This document shows, piece after piece, positions 11,078-18,500 of a stretch of DNA of 64,000 nucleotides. Position 1 is the first letter of the stretch. Each line of letters starts with the position of its first letter. The notes beneath the pieces were generated by a model. That model had not been told where the DNA came from. It saw only the letters and a list, made by a program, of their open reading frames with translations, and did no database searches. The DNA is from Corallococcus silvisoli (GTDB taxonomy: Bacteria; Myxococcota; Myxococcia; Myxococcales; Myxococcaceae). The stretch spans positions 62,001-126,000 of the forward strand of contig NZ_JAAAPJ010000006.1 in the NCBI RefSeq assembly GCF_009909145.1, read 5' to 3'. Both the position numbers and the translations under genes were made by a program.

Positions 11078-11094
11078 GGTTGCAAGGTGCAACC
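11078..11094. promoter_or_regulatory. Perfect palindrome GGTTGCA-AGG-TGCAACC, candidate enhancer site
   Basis: This is a 7-bp perfect inverted repeat with a 3-base centre, about 110 bases upstream of the predicted start of the NtrC-type regulator. A close relative is found at 1276-1295 before kdpF. The binding protein is not known; the regulator itself is the obvious candidate. Confidence 0.5.
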
Positions 11095-11144
11095 CAGGGC
11101 CGGCTGGTGTCTGCTGGGGTACGGCCGTGCGGCTGGCACGCGCC

Positions 11145-11537
11145 ATGGATGGAATGGAGCCCATGGGCAACGACGGGACGCCCCCGGAAGAAGGGGGTGA
11201 GGACGGCAACATCTTCGCGAAGGAGCTGGCCCCCCCGCCCGACCGCTGGCTGCGCCGGGGCACGTGGCTGGGCGTGCTGCTGCTGGTGCTGGTGGGCGTC
11301 TTCCTCTGGCTCCAGGGCGGGGAGAACCGCGCGCTGCAGGCCCTGTCGCCCTCGCAGCGCGAGGCCCTGTTCCAGGAGACACAAGAGGAGTTCCGCCTGC
11401 TGTGCCTGCCTGACGGTGGCGGCACGCGCTTTCCCAAGAAGTGCGCGCGGCACGCGGACTTCCTCATCCGCTTCTCCGAGTGCGACGACGTCTGCAGGCG
11501 CGAGGTGGAGCCCTTCGTCACCAGGCCCACGCGCTGA
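11145..11537 (+). CDS. Small single-helix membrane protein of unknown function (paralog of the next gene)
   Basis: The 130-residue protein has an acidic N-terminus, one membrane helix (about residues 45-62, WLGVLLLVLVGVFLWL) and a C-terminal domain with four cysteines. That domain contains REALFQETQEEFRLLCLP, then FPKKCARHADFLIRFSECDDVCRREV. The next gene has the same layout and motif pattern, so they look like a tandem duplication. Start codons at 11145, 11154 and 11163 are all possible; the last has a GGAATGGAG site. I do not recognise the family. The cysteine-rich part may lie outside the cytoplasm and form disulphides, which is inference. Confidence 0.7.
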   Translation: MDGMEPMGNDGTPPEEGGEDGNIFAKELAPPPDRWLRRGTWLGVLLLVLVGVFLWLQGGENRALQALSPSQREALFQETQEEFRLLCLPDGGGTRFPKKCARHADFLIRFSECDDVCRREVEPFVTRPTR

Positions 11538-11572
11538 AGTCCGCGGCATGTGTCTTGCCCAGGAGCCGGGGC

Positions 11573-11896
11573 ATGGACTCTTCAACCCCGCGTCCCACCG
11601 CCGTGAAGGGCGGGCTGTCCCGCCCCGGGTGGAGGGACCTGCCCGGCTGGTTGCTGCTCTGGGGCCTGGCGGCCGTGGCGCTCGCCAGCACGTGCTCCGA
11701 CCGGCGCGGCCTCCAGGGCTTGCCCGCTGGAGAGCGGGCCGCCCTCTTCCAGCAGACCTCCGAGAGCTTCCGGGCCTTGTGCGAGGGACCGCGCGCCGGG
11801 GACTTCCTTCCGCGCTGCCGCGAGCAGGCCCGCTTCCTCTTGGGGTTCCCCGAGTGTGACGGCGTGTGCCGCGCCCGGCTGGGGCCGTGGCGCTGA
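11573..11896 (+). CDS. Small single-helix membrane protein of unknown function (paralog of the previous gene)
   Basis: The 107-residue protein has a membrane helix at about residues 24-41 (LPGWLLLWGLAAVALAST). Its C-terminal domain has the same spacing as its neighbour: RAALFQQTSESFRALCEG, then FLPRCREQARFLLGFPECDGVCRARL. An AGGAG site lies 7 bases before the ATG. It is probably cotranscribed with the preceding gene after a gap of 35 bases. The function is unknown. Confidence 0.7.
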   Translation: MDSSTPRPTAVKGGLSRPGWRDLPGWLLLWGLAAVALASTCSDRRGLQGLPAGERAALFQQTSESFRALCEGPRAGDFLPRCREQARFLLGFPECDGVCRARLGPWR

Positions 11897-11913
11897 GGCG
11901 AGGCGGCACCGCG

Positions 11914-11938
11914 TCCTGCATGGCGCCAGCGTGCAGGA
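11914..11938. terminator. Hairpin after the small membrane-protein pair
   Basis: TCCTGCA at 11914-11920 pairs perfectly with TGCAGGA at 11932-11938, around an inner TGGCGCCA palindrome, 18 bases after the stop of the preceding gene. There is no T-run, so it could be a terminator or a protein-binding site. Confidence 0.35.
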
Positions 11939-12074
11939 TGAAACCGCGCGCGAAGCAGGGGGAGGGAAACCCCTGGAAGAACGCGGGGATGGAGTGCCGC
12001 CGCCCCGGCACGCGGGGTGCTCCTGGGGGTGGGCGGCCCGGTGGAGGAACCCGGGCAGCCAGGAGTGGAATGCC

Positions 12075-12428
12075 ATGGGAAGCGTCGCCATGTTGAACGC
12101 GTGGGCCGCCGTGAGGCGGCCCTGGGAGCACCGCGCAGGCACCCTCGAGGAGGGCTCGCTCAAGGCGGTGCGGATGCTGGGGGCCCGCGGCCTGGGGGAC
12201 GCCCGACGCCGCGCCGGACGCGCGCTGGAGAAGGCGTGGCGCTGCACCTGCTGCCGCGGCCTGCTGGCCCATGTCTTCGAGCGCGTGGGCTCCACGCTGT
12301 TCCTGGACGACGACCCGGAGGTGCTGGCGCAGGCGTTCGACGACAGCGAGCGTGACGGCTTCAGCGCGCGAGTGCTCGCCGCCTGCATCGTGATGGTGGG
12401 GCGCGAGCGCGTCGCCGTCGCCACCTGA
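12075..12428 (+). CDS. Small hypothetical protein with a CxCC motif
   Basis: The predicted 117-residue protein starts at an ATG with AGGAG 9 bases upstream. It is basic in the first half, has a WRCTCCRGLLAHVFER segment in the middle, and an acidic stretch FLDDDPEVLAQAFDDSERDG before a hydrophobic end. No family is recognised. The open frame extends further upstream, but that part has no ribosome site and looks non-coding. The CxCC group could bind metal, but nothing else supports this. Confidence 0.55.
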   Translation: MGSVAMLNAWAAVRRPWEHRAGTLEEGSLKAVRMLGARGLGDARRRAGRALEKAWRCTCCRGLLAHVFERVGSTLFLDDDPEVLAQAFDDSERDGFSARVLAACIVMVGRERVAVAT

Positions 12429-12484
12429 AGTGGGGGAGTGCTTCAAGACGACATTCGCGGCCACGAGGGCCGGGAGGCATGGAC

Positions 12485-12985
12485 ATGCGGTGGATGGATT
12501 TCCTGTCGTTGGAGGCGATCCGCCCGGCCTTACGGGCGCACGACCGCGACTCGCTGTTGGACGAGCTGGCGGGGCTGATGGCCCCGGAGTCGGGCGTGGC
12601 GCCGGAGGTGATTGCCTCCCAGCTCCGGGCGCGGGAGGCGCTGGGCGCCACGGTGATGGCGGGGGGCGTGGCCATCCCTCACTGCCGCGTGGAGGGGGCA
12701 CGGGGCATCGTCACCTGCCTGGGAATGAGCCGCCGCGGCCTGGTCTTTGGCGCTCCCGAGGACGGGCGGGTGCGCATCTTCGTCGGCCTGGTGGCGCCGA
12801 CCGACACCGCGGGCCTGCACCTCAACGTGCTCTCGCGCATCGCGACGCTGCTGCGCGCCCCGTCCCTGCGGGACGCGCTGCTCGCCACGACCACCGCCCG
12901 CGAGGCCTACGCCCTGCTGTCCTGGGCGGAGTCCCTCCACCCCCAGCCAGTGGAGTCACCGCTCCCGGACAGCCTCCACGGGTGA
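12485..12985 (+). CDS. PtsN-like EIIA (PTS IIA, fructose/nitrogen type) protein
   Basis: The 166-residue protein has the EIIA-Fru/Ntr fold. MDFLSLEAIRPALRAHDRDSLLDELAGLM opens it in outline, followed by LRAREALGATVMAGGVAIPHCRV, where the His of IPH is the phosphorylation site. FVGLVAP and LHLNVLSRIATLLR follow. Such proteins regulate metabolism or K+ transport through phosphorylation state rather than importing sugar. I prefer the ATG at 12485 over 12479 because GGGAGG then sits 7 bases upstream. It is the only PTS gene in the window. Confidence 0.85.
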   Translation: MRWMDFLSLEAIRPALRAHDRDSLLDELAGLMAPESGVAPEVIASQLRAREALGATVMAGGVAIPHCRVEGARGIVTCLGMSRRGLVFGAPEDGRVRIFVGLVAPTDTAGLHLNVLSRIATLLRAPSLRDALLATTTAREAYALLSWAESLHPQPVESPLPDSLHG

Positions 12986-13352
12986 GGTCCGCCGGGTCAC
13001 TCGCGCCCGGGCTCCTCCCGGAGCGCTGGGATGATCGCCCCACGGGGCGCCCGCGTGTCTCCTGGCTGACGTGAGGCGTCCTCTTTCGCCTGTCCCACCT
13101 GACAGGACGAAGTGTCGCGCCTGACCCTGAGGGGTCGGGCGGACCCGTTTCGAGGATATTTCAAGGGACGCGGGCTTGAGTCGGGGGGAGAGGTGTTGTC
13201 TATCCTACGCGTCCAGGCGGAGCCTCGGCCGTCGGGGGGTCCGTCCGGGCCGCGGAAGGATGAGCGACAATGAGCTGGCGCTGCAGGCCCCGCGCGGATG
13301 CACGTCCGCGCTTCATCGGGATGTGTGACGTGGGCCCGCGAGGGGGTGTGTG
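12986..13352. other. Intergenic region before the chemoreceptor gene
   Basis: No gene is visible. Two short hairpins occur: CCTGTC (13089-13094) with GACAGG (13101-13106), and GACCC (13123-13127) with GGGTC (13132-13136). They may end transcription of the ptsN-like gene or form a regulatory site. The promoter of the chemoreceptor should lie in the second half, where TTGTCTATCCTACG near 13196 is the least GC-rich part. Confidence 0.4.
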
Positions 13353-14945
13353 ATGGCGTTGAGGCTCAAGCAGAAGATGATGGTGCTGCCCGTGGTGGCC
13401 GCGGGGTTCCTGGTGGCCATCGTGGCGGTGACGGTGGTGCTGGGGTCGCGCACGCGGCAGGCCGCGGAGCGCATTGGAACCAGCCTGGCCCCGTCGGTGA
13501 GTCTGGCGCAGACGGCGCGGGCGGGCTTCGCCGCGTTGCACCAGGACGTGGGCGACGCGGTGGCGTTGCACGCGGTGCAGCAGCAGACGCTGGACGCGGA
13601 GGTGGCGGAGTTCACGAAGGGGCTCACGGCGCTGGTCGCCCTGCCGGACGTGGACGCGGGCCGGGTGGAGGCGGTGCGCAAGGACTTCACGCGCTACTGG
13701 CAGGAGGCGTCCGCGGTGGTGGCGCTGGCGGCCCGGAGCGACGCGACCGCGGAGGCCGCGCTCGCGAAGCTGGAGCCCGCGTACAAGGCGGTGCATGGCG
13801 GGCTGGAGGCGGTGACGGCGCAGCAGGAGGCGTCGCAGCAGGAGGCCTTCACGGAGGTGTCGTCGCTGCACGGCACGACGCTGACGTGGGTGTTGGTGCT
13901 GGCGGTGGGCTGCATCCTGGCGCTCGCGGTGGCGACGCTGTGGCTGCTGCGCGAGGTGACGACGCCGCTGGCGCGGCTGACGGTGACGGCGACGCGCATC
14001 GCGCGGGAAGGCGACCTGTCGCTGAGCATCGACACCAGCGCCCAGGACGAGGTGGGCGAGCTGGCGCGCAGCATCCAGACGCTGATGACGCGGCTGAGCG
14101 CGGTGCCGGGCACGCTGCACGCGGTGGTGACGGAGCTGACGGCGGCGGCGGCGCGGCTGAACTCCGCGAGCCACGAGCAGCTCAACTTCCTGACCAGCCA
14201 GTCGCGCAGCCTGACGGAGGCCAGCTCCACCATCGCGGAGATCGCGCAGACGTCGGGCATGGCGGCCAGCCGCGCGGAGATGGTGTTGAAGGTGGCGGCG
14301 CAGGCGGACGCGTTCAGTTCATCCGGGCAGCTGTCCATCGAGCGGAGCGCGGAGGGGTTGCAGCAGATCCGCGCGCGGGTGGGCGCGCTGGTGGGGAGCA
14401 TCGGGCACCTGTCGGAGCAGGCGGTGCACGCGGGTGAAATCATCGGCAGCGTGAAGGACCTGGCGGACCAGTCCAACGTGCTGGCGTTGAACGCGGCCAT
14501 CGAGGCGGCGCGGGCGGGGGAGGAGGGGCGGGGCTTCGCGGTGGTGGCCAAGGAGATGCGGGCGCTCAGCGGGCAGTCGCTGCAGAGCACGCAGCGCATC
14601 GGGAAGATCCTCCTGGAGATCAACCAGGCCATCCGCCAGACGGTGGGCATCGCCGAGGGGGACAGCCAGAAGATGGAGGAGGGCATCGAGCAGGTGCTCG
14701 CGTCCGCGACGACGCTGAAGGACATCACCCAGGTGGTGCAGGAGAGCAGCCAGGCCGCGAGGCAGATCGTCGCGTCGGTGACCCAGCAGAACGCGGGCAT
14801 CACGCAGATGACGGAGGTGGTGACGCAGCTGTCGGAGATGATGAGCGACGTGGTGATGGCCACCACCAACGCCGAACAGGCGGTGGGGCAGATCAACACG
14901 TCCCTGGGCAAGCTCCAGGAGCTGTCCACCACCTTCCGCGTCTAG
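13353..14945 (+). CDS. Methyl-accepting chemotaxis protein
   Basis: The 530-residue chemoreceptor has a membrane helix at about residues 8-31, a helical sensor region of about 145 residues and a second helix near 177-200. HAMP follows ([21 protein letters not shown]), then a long signalling coiled coil. The conserved hairpin tip reads [20 protein letters not shown] near 375-395. The tip contacts CheA and CheW. A GTG just before the ATG is an alternative start; GAGGGGG lies upstream. No che genes are nearby, so it must feed a distant chemosensory system. The sensor domain gives no clue to the ligand. Confidence 0.93.
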   Translation: MALRLKQKMMVLPVVAAGFLVAIVAVTVVLGSRTRQAAERIGTSLAPSVSLAQTARAGFAALHQDVGDAVALHAVQQQTLDAEVAEFTKGLTALVALPDVDAGRVEAVRKDFTRYWQEASAVVALAARSDATAEAALAKLEPAYKAVHGGLEAVTAQQEASQQEAFTEVSSLHGTTLTWVLVLAVGCILALAVATLWLLREVTTPLARLTVTATRIAREGDLSLSIDTSAQDEVGELARSIQTLMTRLSAVPGTLHAVVTELTAAAARLNSASHEQLNFLTSQSRSLTEASSTIAEIAQTSGMAASRAEMVLKVAAQADAFSSSGQLSIERSAEGLQQIRARVGALVGSIGHLSEQAVHAGEIIGSVKDLADQSNVLALNAAIEAARAGEEGRGFAVVAKEMRALSGQSLQSTQRIGKILLEINQAIRQTVGIAEGDSQKMEEGIEQVLASATTLKDITQVVQESSQAARQIVASVTQQNAGITQMTEVVTQLSEMMSDVVMATTNAEQAVGQINTSLGKLQELSTTFRV

Positions 14946-14976
14946 CCGCGGTCCGCCCGGCGGACGCCGCGGGCCC

Positions 14977-15013
14977 ACGGGCCGTCCCGGAATGCACCGG
15001 GGCGGCCCGTTTT
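14977..15013 (+). terminator. Rho-independent terminator after the chemoreceptor gene
   Basis: A 14-bp stem (14977-14990 with 14997-15010, one G-T pair) and a 6-base AATGCA loop are followed by TTTT. It lies between the convergent chemoreceptor and fhs genes and could serve both strands. Confidence 0.8.
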
Positions 15014-15023
15014 CGTTGGGGGG

Positions 15024-16676
15024 CTATTCGCCCTGCATCAAGCCCGTGATGCGGCCGTCCGGGTGGACGGTGACGCGCCGGGCGGCGGGCTCACGGGGGA
15101 GGCCCGGCATGGTGAGCAGCTCTCCGGTGAGCGCCACCAGGAAGCCCGCTCCCGCGGACAGGCGCACCTCGCGCACCGTCAACGTGAAGCCCCGGGGCCG
15201 CCCTGTCTTCGTCGGGTCGTCCGACAGCGACAGGTGCGTCTTGGCCATGCACACCGGCAGCCCCGCGCCTCCCAGCGCCCGCGCCGTCTCCAGGTCCTTG
15301 CGCGCCCCTGGCGTGAACGCCACGTCGTCCGCGCCGTACACCGTGCGCGCGATGGCGCGGATCTTCTCCTCCGGCGTCTGCTCCAGCGCGTACAGGAAGC
15401 GCGGCTTCGGCGGCGCCGCGTCCGTCGCGTCCAGCATCGCCAGCACCGTGTCCGCCAGCTCCAGCGCGCCTTCGCCGCCCCGGCCGAAGCCGTCGCACAC
15501 CGCGATGCCCACGCCCCGCGCCTTCGCGAACGCGCGCAGCTCTTCCAGCTCCGACTCCGTGTCCTGCGGGAACTTGTTCACGCACAGCACCGCCGGCAGG
15601 CCGAACGCCGCCACCGACTCCAGGTGCTTCTCCAGGTGGTCGAAGCCCTTCAGCAGCGCCTCGCGGTTCGGATCCGCGACCTGCGCGGGACTCGCGCCGC
15701 CGTGGTGCTTGAGCGCTCGCAGCGTCACCACCAGCATCACGCCCCGGGGCCACACGCCCGCGCTCCGGCACTTGATGTCCAGGAACTTCTCCGCGCCCAG
15801 GTCGAAGCCGAAGCCCGCCTCCGTCACCACCTCGTCCGCGTACGCCAGCGCCAGCCGCGTGCCCATCACCGACGAGCACCCGTGCGCGATGTTGCCGAAC
15901 GGCCCCGCGTGCACGATGGCCGGGCCCCCCTCGCGCGTCTGCGCCAGGTTGGGCATCAGCGCGTCCTTGAGCAGCGCCACCATGGACGCCGCCGCGTTCA
16001 CGTCGTTCGCGCGCACCGGCGAGCCGTCCGGCGCCTGCCCCACCACGATGCGCCCCAGCCGCGCCTCCAGGTCCTGGAGGCTCTCCGCGAGCGCGAGGAT
16101 GGCCATCACCTCGCTGGCGGCCGTGATGTCGAAGGACGTCTCGCGCGGAACGCCGTGCGCCTTGCCGCCCAGCCCCACGATGACGTTGCGCAGGAACCGG
16201 TCGTTCATGTCCAGCGCGCGTCGCCACCGCACCCGCGTGCCCTCCAGCGCCACCGGGTGGCCGTAGTACAGGGCGTTGTCCACCAGCGCCGCCAGCAGGT
16301 TGTGCGCGCTGGTGATGGCGTGCAGGTCCCCCGTGAAGTGCAGGTTGATGTCCGCCGCCGGCTCCAGGCTGGCCTGCCCGCCCCCCGTGCCGCCGCCCTT
16401 CACCCCGAAGACGGGCCCCAGGGACGGCTCGCGCAGCGCCGCCACCGCCTTGCGGCCCCGCTTGCGCAGGCCCATGGCCAGCGCCACCGACATGGTCGTC
16501 TTGCCCTCTCCCGGCGGCGTGGGGTTGATGGCCGAGACCAACACCATGCGGCCCTGGCCCGAGCGGCGGCCCAGGGCGTCCAGCGACACCTTGGCGCGGT
16601 CGCGGCCCCAGGGGAGGACATCTTCCGGCGCGAGGCCCAGCTCGGCGCCGACTTCTGCGATGGGACGGAGCGTCAT
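15024..16676 (-). CDS. fhs: Formate-tetrahydrofolate ligase
   Basis: The 550-residue enzyme joins formate to tetrahydrofolate at the cost of ATP, giving 10-formyl-THF for one-carbon metabolism in the cytoplasm. Recognisable parts are the nucleotide site SAINPTPPGEGKTTMSVALA (about residues 48-67), the REPSLGPVFGVKGGG segment, LHFTGDLHAITSAHNLLAA, and VATVRALKHHGG-like sequence (here VTLRALKHHGG). The length and start fit the family. It stands alone, without folate genes around it, and ends 10 bases from the shared terminator. Confidence 0.97.
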   Translation of the reverse strand: MTLRPIAEVGAELGLAPEDVLPWGRDRAKVSLDALGRRSGQGRMVLVSAINPTPPGEGKTTMSVALAMGLRKRGRKAVAALREPSLGPVFGVKGGGTGGGQASLEPAADINLHFTGDLHAITSAHNLLAALVDNALYYGHPVALEGTRVRWRRALDMNDRFLRNVIVGLGGKAHGVPRETSFDITAASEVMAILALAESLQDLEARLGRIVVGQAPDGSPVRANDVNAAASMVALLKDALMPNLAQTREGGPAIVHAGPFGNIAHGCSSVMGTRLALAYADEVVTEAGFGFDLGAEKFLDIKCRSAGVWPRGVMLVVTLRALKHHGGASPAQVADPNREALLKGFDHLEKHLESVAAFGLPAVLCVNKFPQDTESELEELRAFAKARGVGIAVCDGFGRGGEGALELADTVLAMLDATDAAPPKPRFLYALEQTPEEKIRAIARTVYGADDVAFTPGARKDLETARALGGAGLPVCMAKTHLSLSDDPTKTGRPRGFTLTVREVRLSAGAGFLVALTGELLTMPGLPREPAARRVTVHPDGRITGLMQGE

Positions 16677-16853
16677 GGCGGGGGACTCTCGGTGTCCCGA
16701 CCGGAGAGGTCAACGCTCACGGCACGGGGAGCGGGCAGGCACGCGCGCCAGGCCGTTTCCCCGTGAGGCGGGCGGGTGGGAGGATGCCGGCGCTGGACGA
16801 ACCCCGGGGACGCGATGGAATAGGCGGCGGGGAGTTCCGTCAGGGAGAGCATC

Positions 16854-17645
16854 ATGAATCGGATTCTCGGCATCGCATCGGTGGGGTTGGCTTCGCTGGC
16901 GCTCGGGGTGTCCCTGTGGGGGCCGGGGAAGTCGGAGGCTCCCGTGACGCAGGAGTCGCCCCGCGTGCAGGACTCGGCGGCGGACGTCCGGGCGCTCCAG
17001 ACGCGCATGAAGGCCCTGGAGGAGACGGTGCAGCTCCTGTCCCGGCGGCTGATGGCCTTCGAGCAGCAGGGCGGCACGGTCGCGACCGGCACCGGCACGG
17101 GCCCCGCGCCCGTGGGCCTGGAGGCCGAGGTGGCGAGGCTCCGCGAGGAGGTGCGCGGCGTGATGGTGGGCGAAGCGCTGAACACCGACAGCGGGCGGCA
17201 GTCGCTGAAGGACATGATGCGCTCGGTGCAGGAGGAGCAGCGCAACGAGCAGCGCCAGCAGTGGCAGCAGCAGATCGACCAGATGCGGACGCAGGCGGTG
17301 GCCGAGCAGGCCGAGCGCGTCAAGGCGTTCGTCACCGACGCCCGGCTCAGCTACAGCCAGGAGCAGGAGCTGACGAAGCGCCTCCAGGCGGAGGAGGCGA
17401 AGCGCCAGGAGCTGATGGCGGGCCTGGCGGGCGCGGGCAACGGCCGGCCGGGGCGCGAGGTCCAGCGCGAGATGCGCGACCTGCGCGCGCAGAACGACCA
17501 GGAGATGCAGAAGGTCCTCAGCGCGGATCAGCAGGCCAAGTACCAGGAGATGCGCCGCCAGGAGATGAGCCCGCGAGGCGGCGGTCTCCGGGGCGGTCCG
17601 GTGGGCGCGGGCGGCTGGGAAGCGCGCGGTGGGCCCGGGCAGTAG
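16854..17645 (+). CDS. Exported coiled-coil protein of unknown function
   Basis: The 263-residue protein begins with a hydrophobic segment (MNRILGIASVGLASLALGVS) that may be a signal peptide or membrane anchor. A heptad-rich region follows (about 45-75 and 90-240), with runs of Gln, Glu and Arg such as EEQRNEQRQQWQQQIDQM. The end is Gly/Arg-rich. The alternating coils and the LSADQQAKYQEMRRQEM segment recall the Spy/CpxP type of periplasmic helper, but the similarity is weak. GGGAGAGCATC precedes the ATG. Confidence 0.75.
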   Translation: MNRILGIASVGLASLALGVSLWGPGKSEAPVTQESPRVQDSAADVRALQTRMKALEETVQLLSRRLMAFEQQGGTVATGTGTGPAPVGLEAEVARLREEVRGVMVGEALNTDSGRQSLKDMMRSVQEEQRNEQRQQWQQQIDQMRTQAVAEQAERVKAFVTDARLSYSQEQELTKRLQAEEAKRQELMAGLAGAGNGRPGREVQREMRDLRAQNDQEMQKVLSADQQAKYQEMRRQEMSPRGGGLRGGPVGAGGWEARGGPGQ

Positions 17646-17648
17646 CGC

Positions 17649-18404
17649 TCAGGGGTCGCCGGACTCCTTCCGGTCCAGCAGCGGCCGGAAGGAGGAGGTG
17701 CCGTCGGAGGTGCTCACGCGCAGGACGTCCTCGGGGTCGAAGGCGTCCGCCAGGGCCACCGACGGGGTGCACAGCAGCACGGGGACCCGTGAGGACGCCG
17801 CGCGAGCGGACTGGCTCCGGTCCCAGACGGCGTTCCCGGGCAGGGCTTCGTCGGGTTCCTCCAGAACGAGGAACGACACTCCCTCCACGTCGAAGCCGCT
17901 GGCGGGCTGGGCGCGGAAGCCACGCAGGAACCCGTTCGTGTCCCGAGACACCCGGTCCGCGACTTCTCCCAGCCACTCCGCCTCGCCTCCGCCCTCGCTG
18001 CTGGGGGTGGGCCCGGGTGGGAAGGTGGAGAGCCGGGCCTCCTCGCACGGGGGATGGGAAGGGGGCTCGACGAAGGGGAGCGACATTCCCGCGAGCAGGT
18101 GCAGCTCCTCGCGGAAGATGCGCCAGCCCTCCGGGAGGTGTCGCAGCTCCACCTGGTAGTCATCGTGGTGGACGCCAAGCCCCAGCTTCACGGGGCCGCG
18201 CAGCCCGTCCATCACGGCCGGCTGGGACAGGTGCTGCTGGAGCCGTCCGTGCGCCAGCTCCCGCAGCAGCGTGAAGAAGGCCACCAGGTCCCGGGTGGCC
18301 TCTCCGCGTGGATCCAGGACGACCTGCAACGGGCGGGGACGCAGCTCGACCTCGCGCAGGGAGCGGAAGCCGGCGGCCTCGATGCGCGTGAGCCGGAGGA
18401 GCAT
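17649..18404 (-). CDS. Degenerate AAA/OLD-like protein (probable pseudo-ATPase)
   Basis: The 251-residue protein begins like the RecF/OLD/SMC-type AAA family (MLLRLTRIEAAGFRSLREVEL). At the Walker A site it reads VVLDPRGEATRDL instead of a GxxGxGKS/T loop. The later part keeps a Walker B-like FLVLEEPDEAL, a CTPSVALADAF in place of the usual TH-S switch, and FDPEDVLRVSTSDGTSSFRPL, which matches the family's ending. It therefore looks like a family member that lost ATP binding. The ATG at 18404 fits the family start; an earlier in-frame start would add 26 low-complexity residues. It is convergent with the coiled-coil gene, with only three bases between the stops. Confidence 0.7.
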   Translation of the reverse strand: MLLRLTRIEAAGFRSLREVELRPRPLQVVLDPRGEATRDLVAFFTLLRELAHGRLQQHLSQPAVMDGLRGPVKLGLGVHHDDYQVELRHLPEGWRIFREELHLLAGMSLPFVEPPSHPPCEEARLSTFPPGPTPSSEGGGEAEWLGEVADRVSRDTNGFLRGFRAQPASGFDVEGVSFLVLEEPDEALPGNAVWDRSQSARAASSRVPVLLCTPSVALADAFDPEDVLRVSTSDGTSSFRPLLDRKESGDP

Positions 18405-18500
18405 GGGCGGCGAGCCTATGCCACTCCGTGGAAGCGCGAACGCCGCGAGGCTCCCCTGGGAACCCCGCGGCGCGCGCGTCACTCCCGGACCTTCGGGCGG

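Noticed and set aside
11134..11140. TGGCACG, a perfect sigma-54 -24 element before the small membrane protein gene
   Set aside because: There is no GC at the -12 spacing (GG instead), and the start would fall inside the gene.
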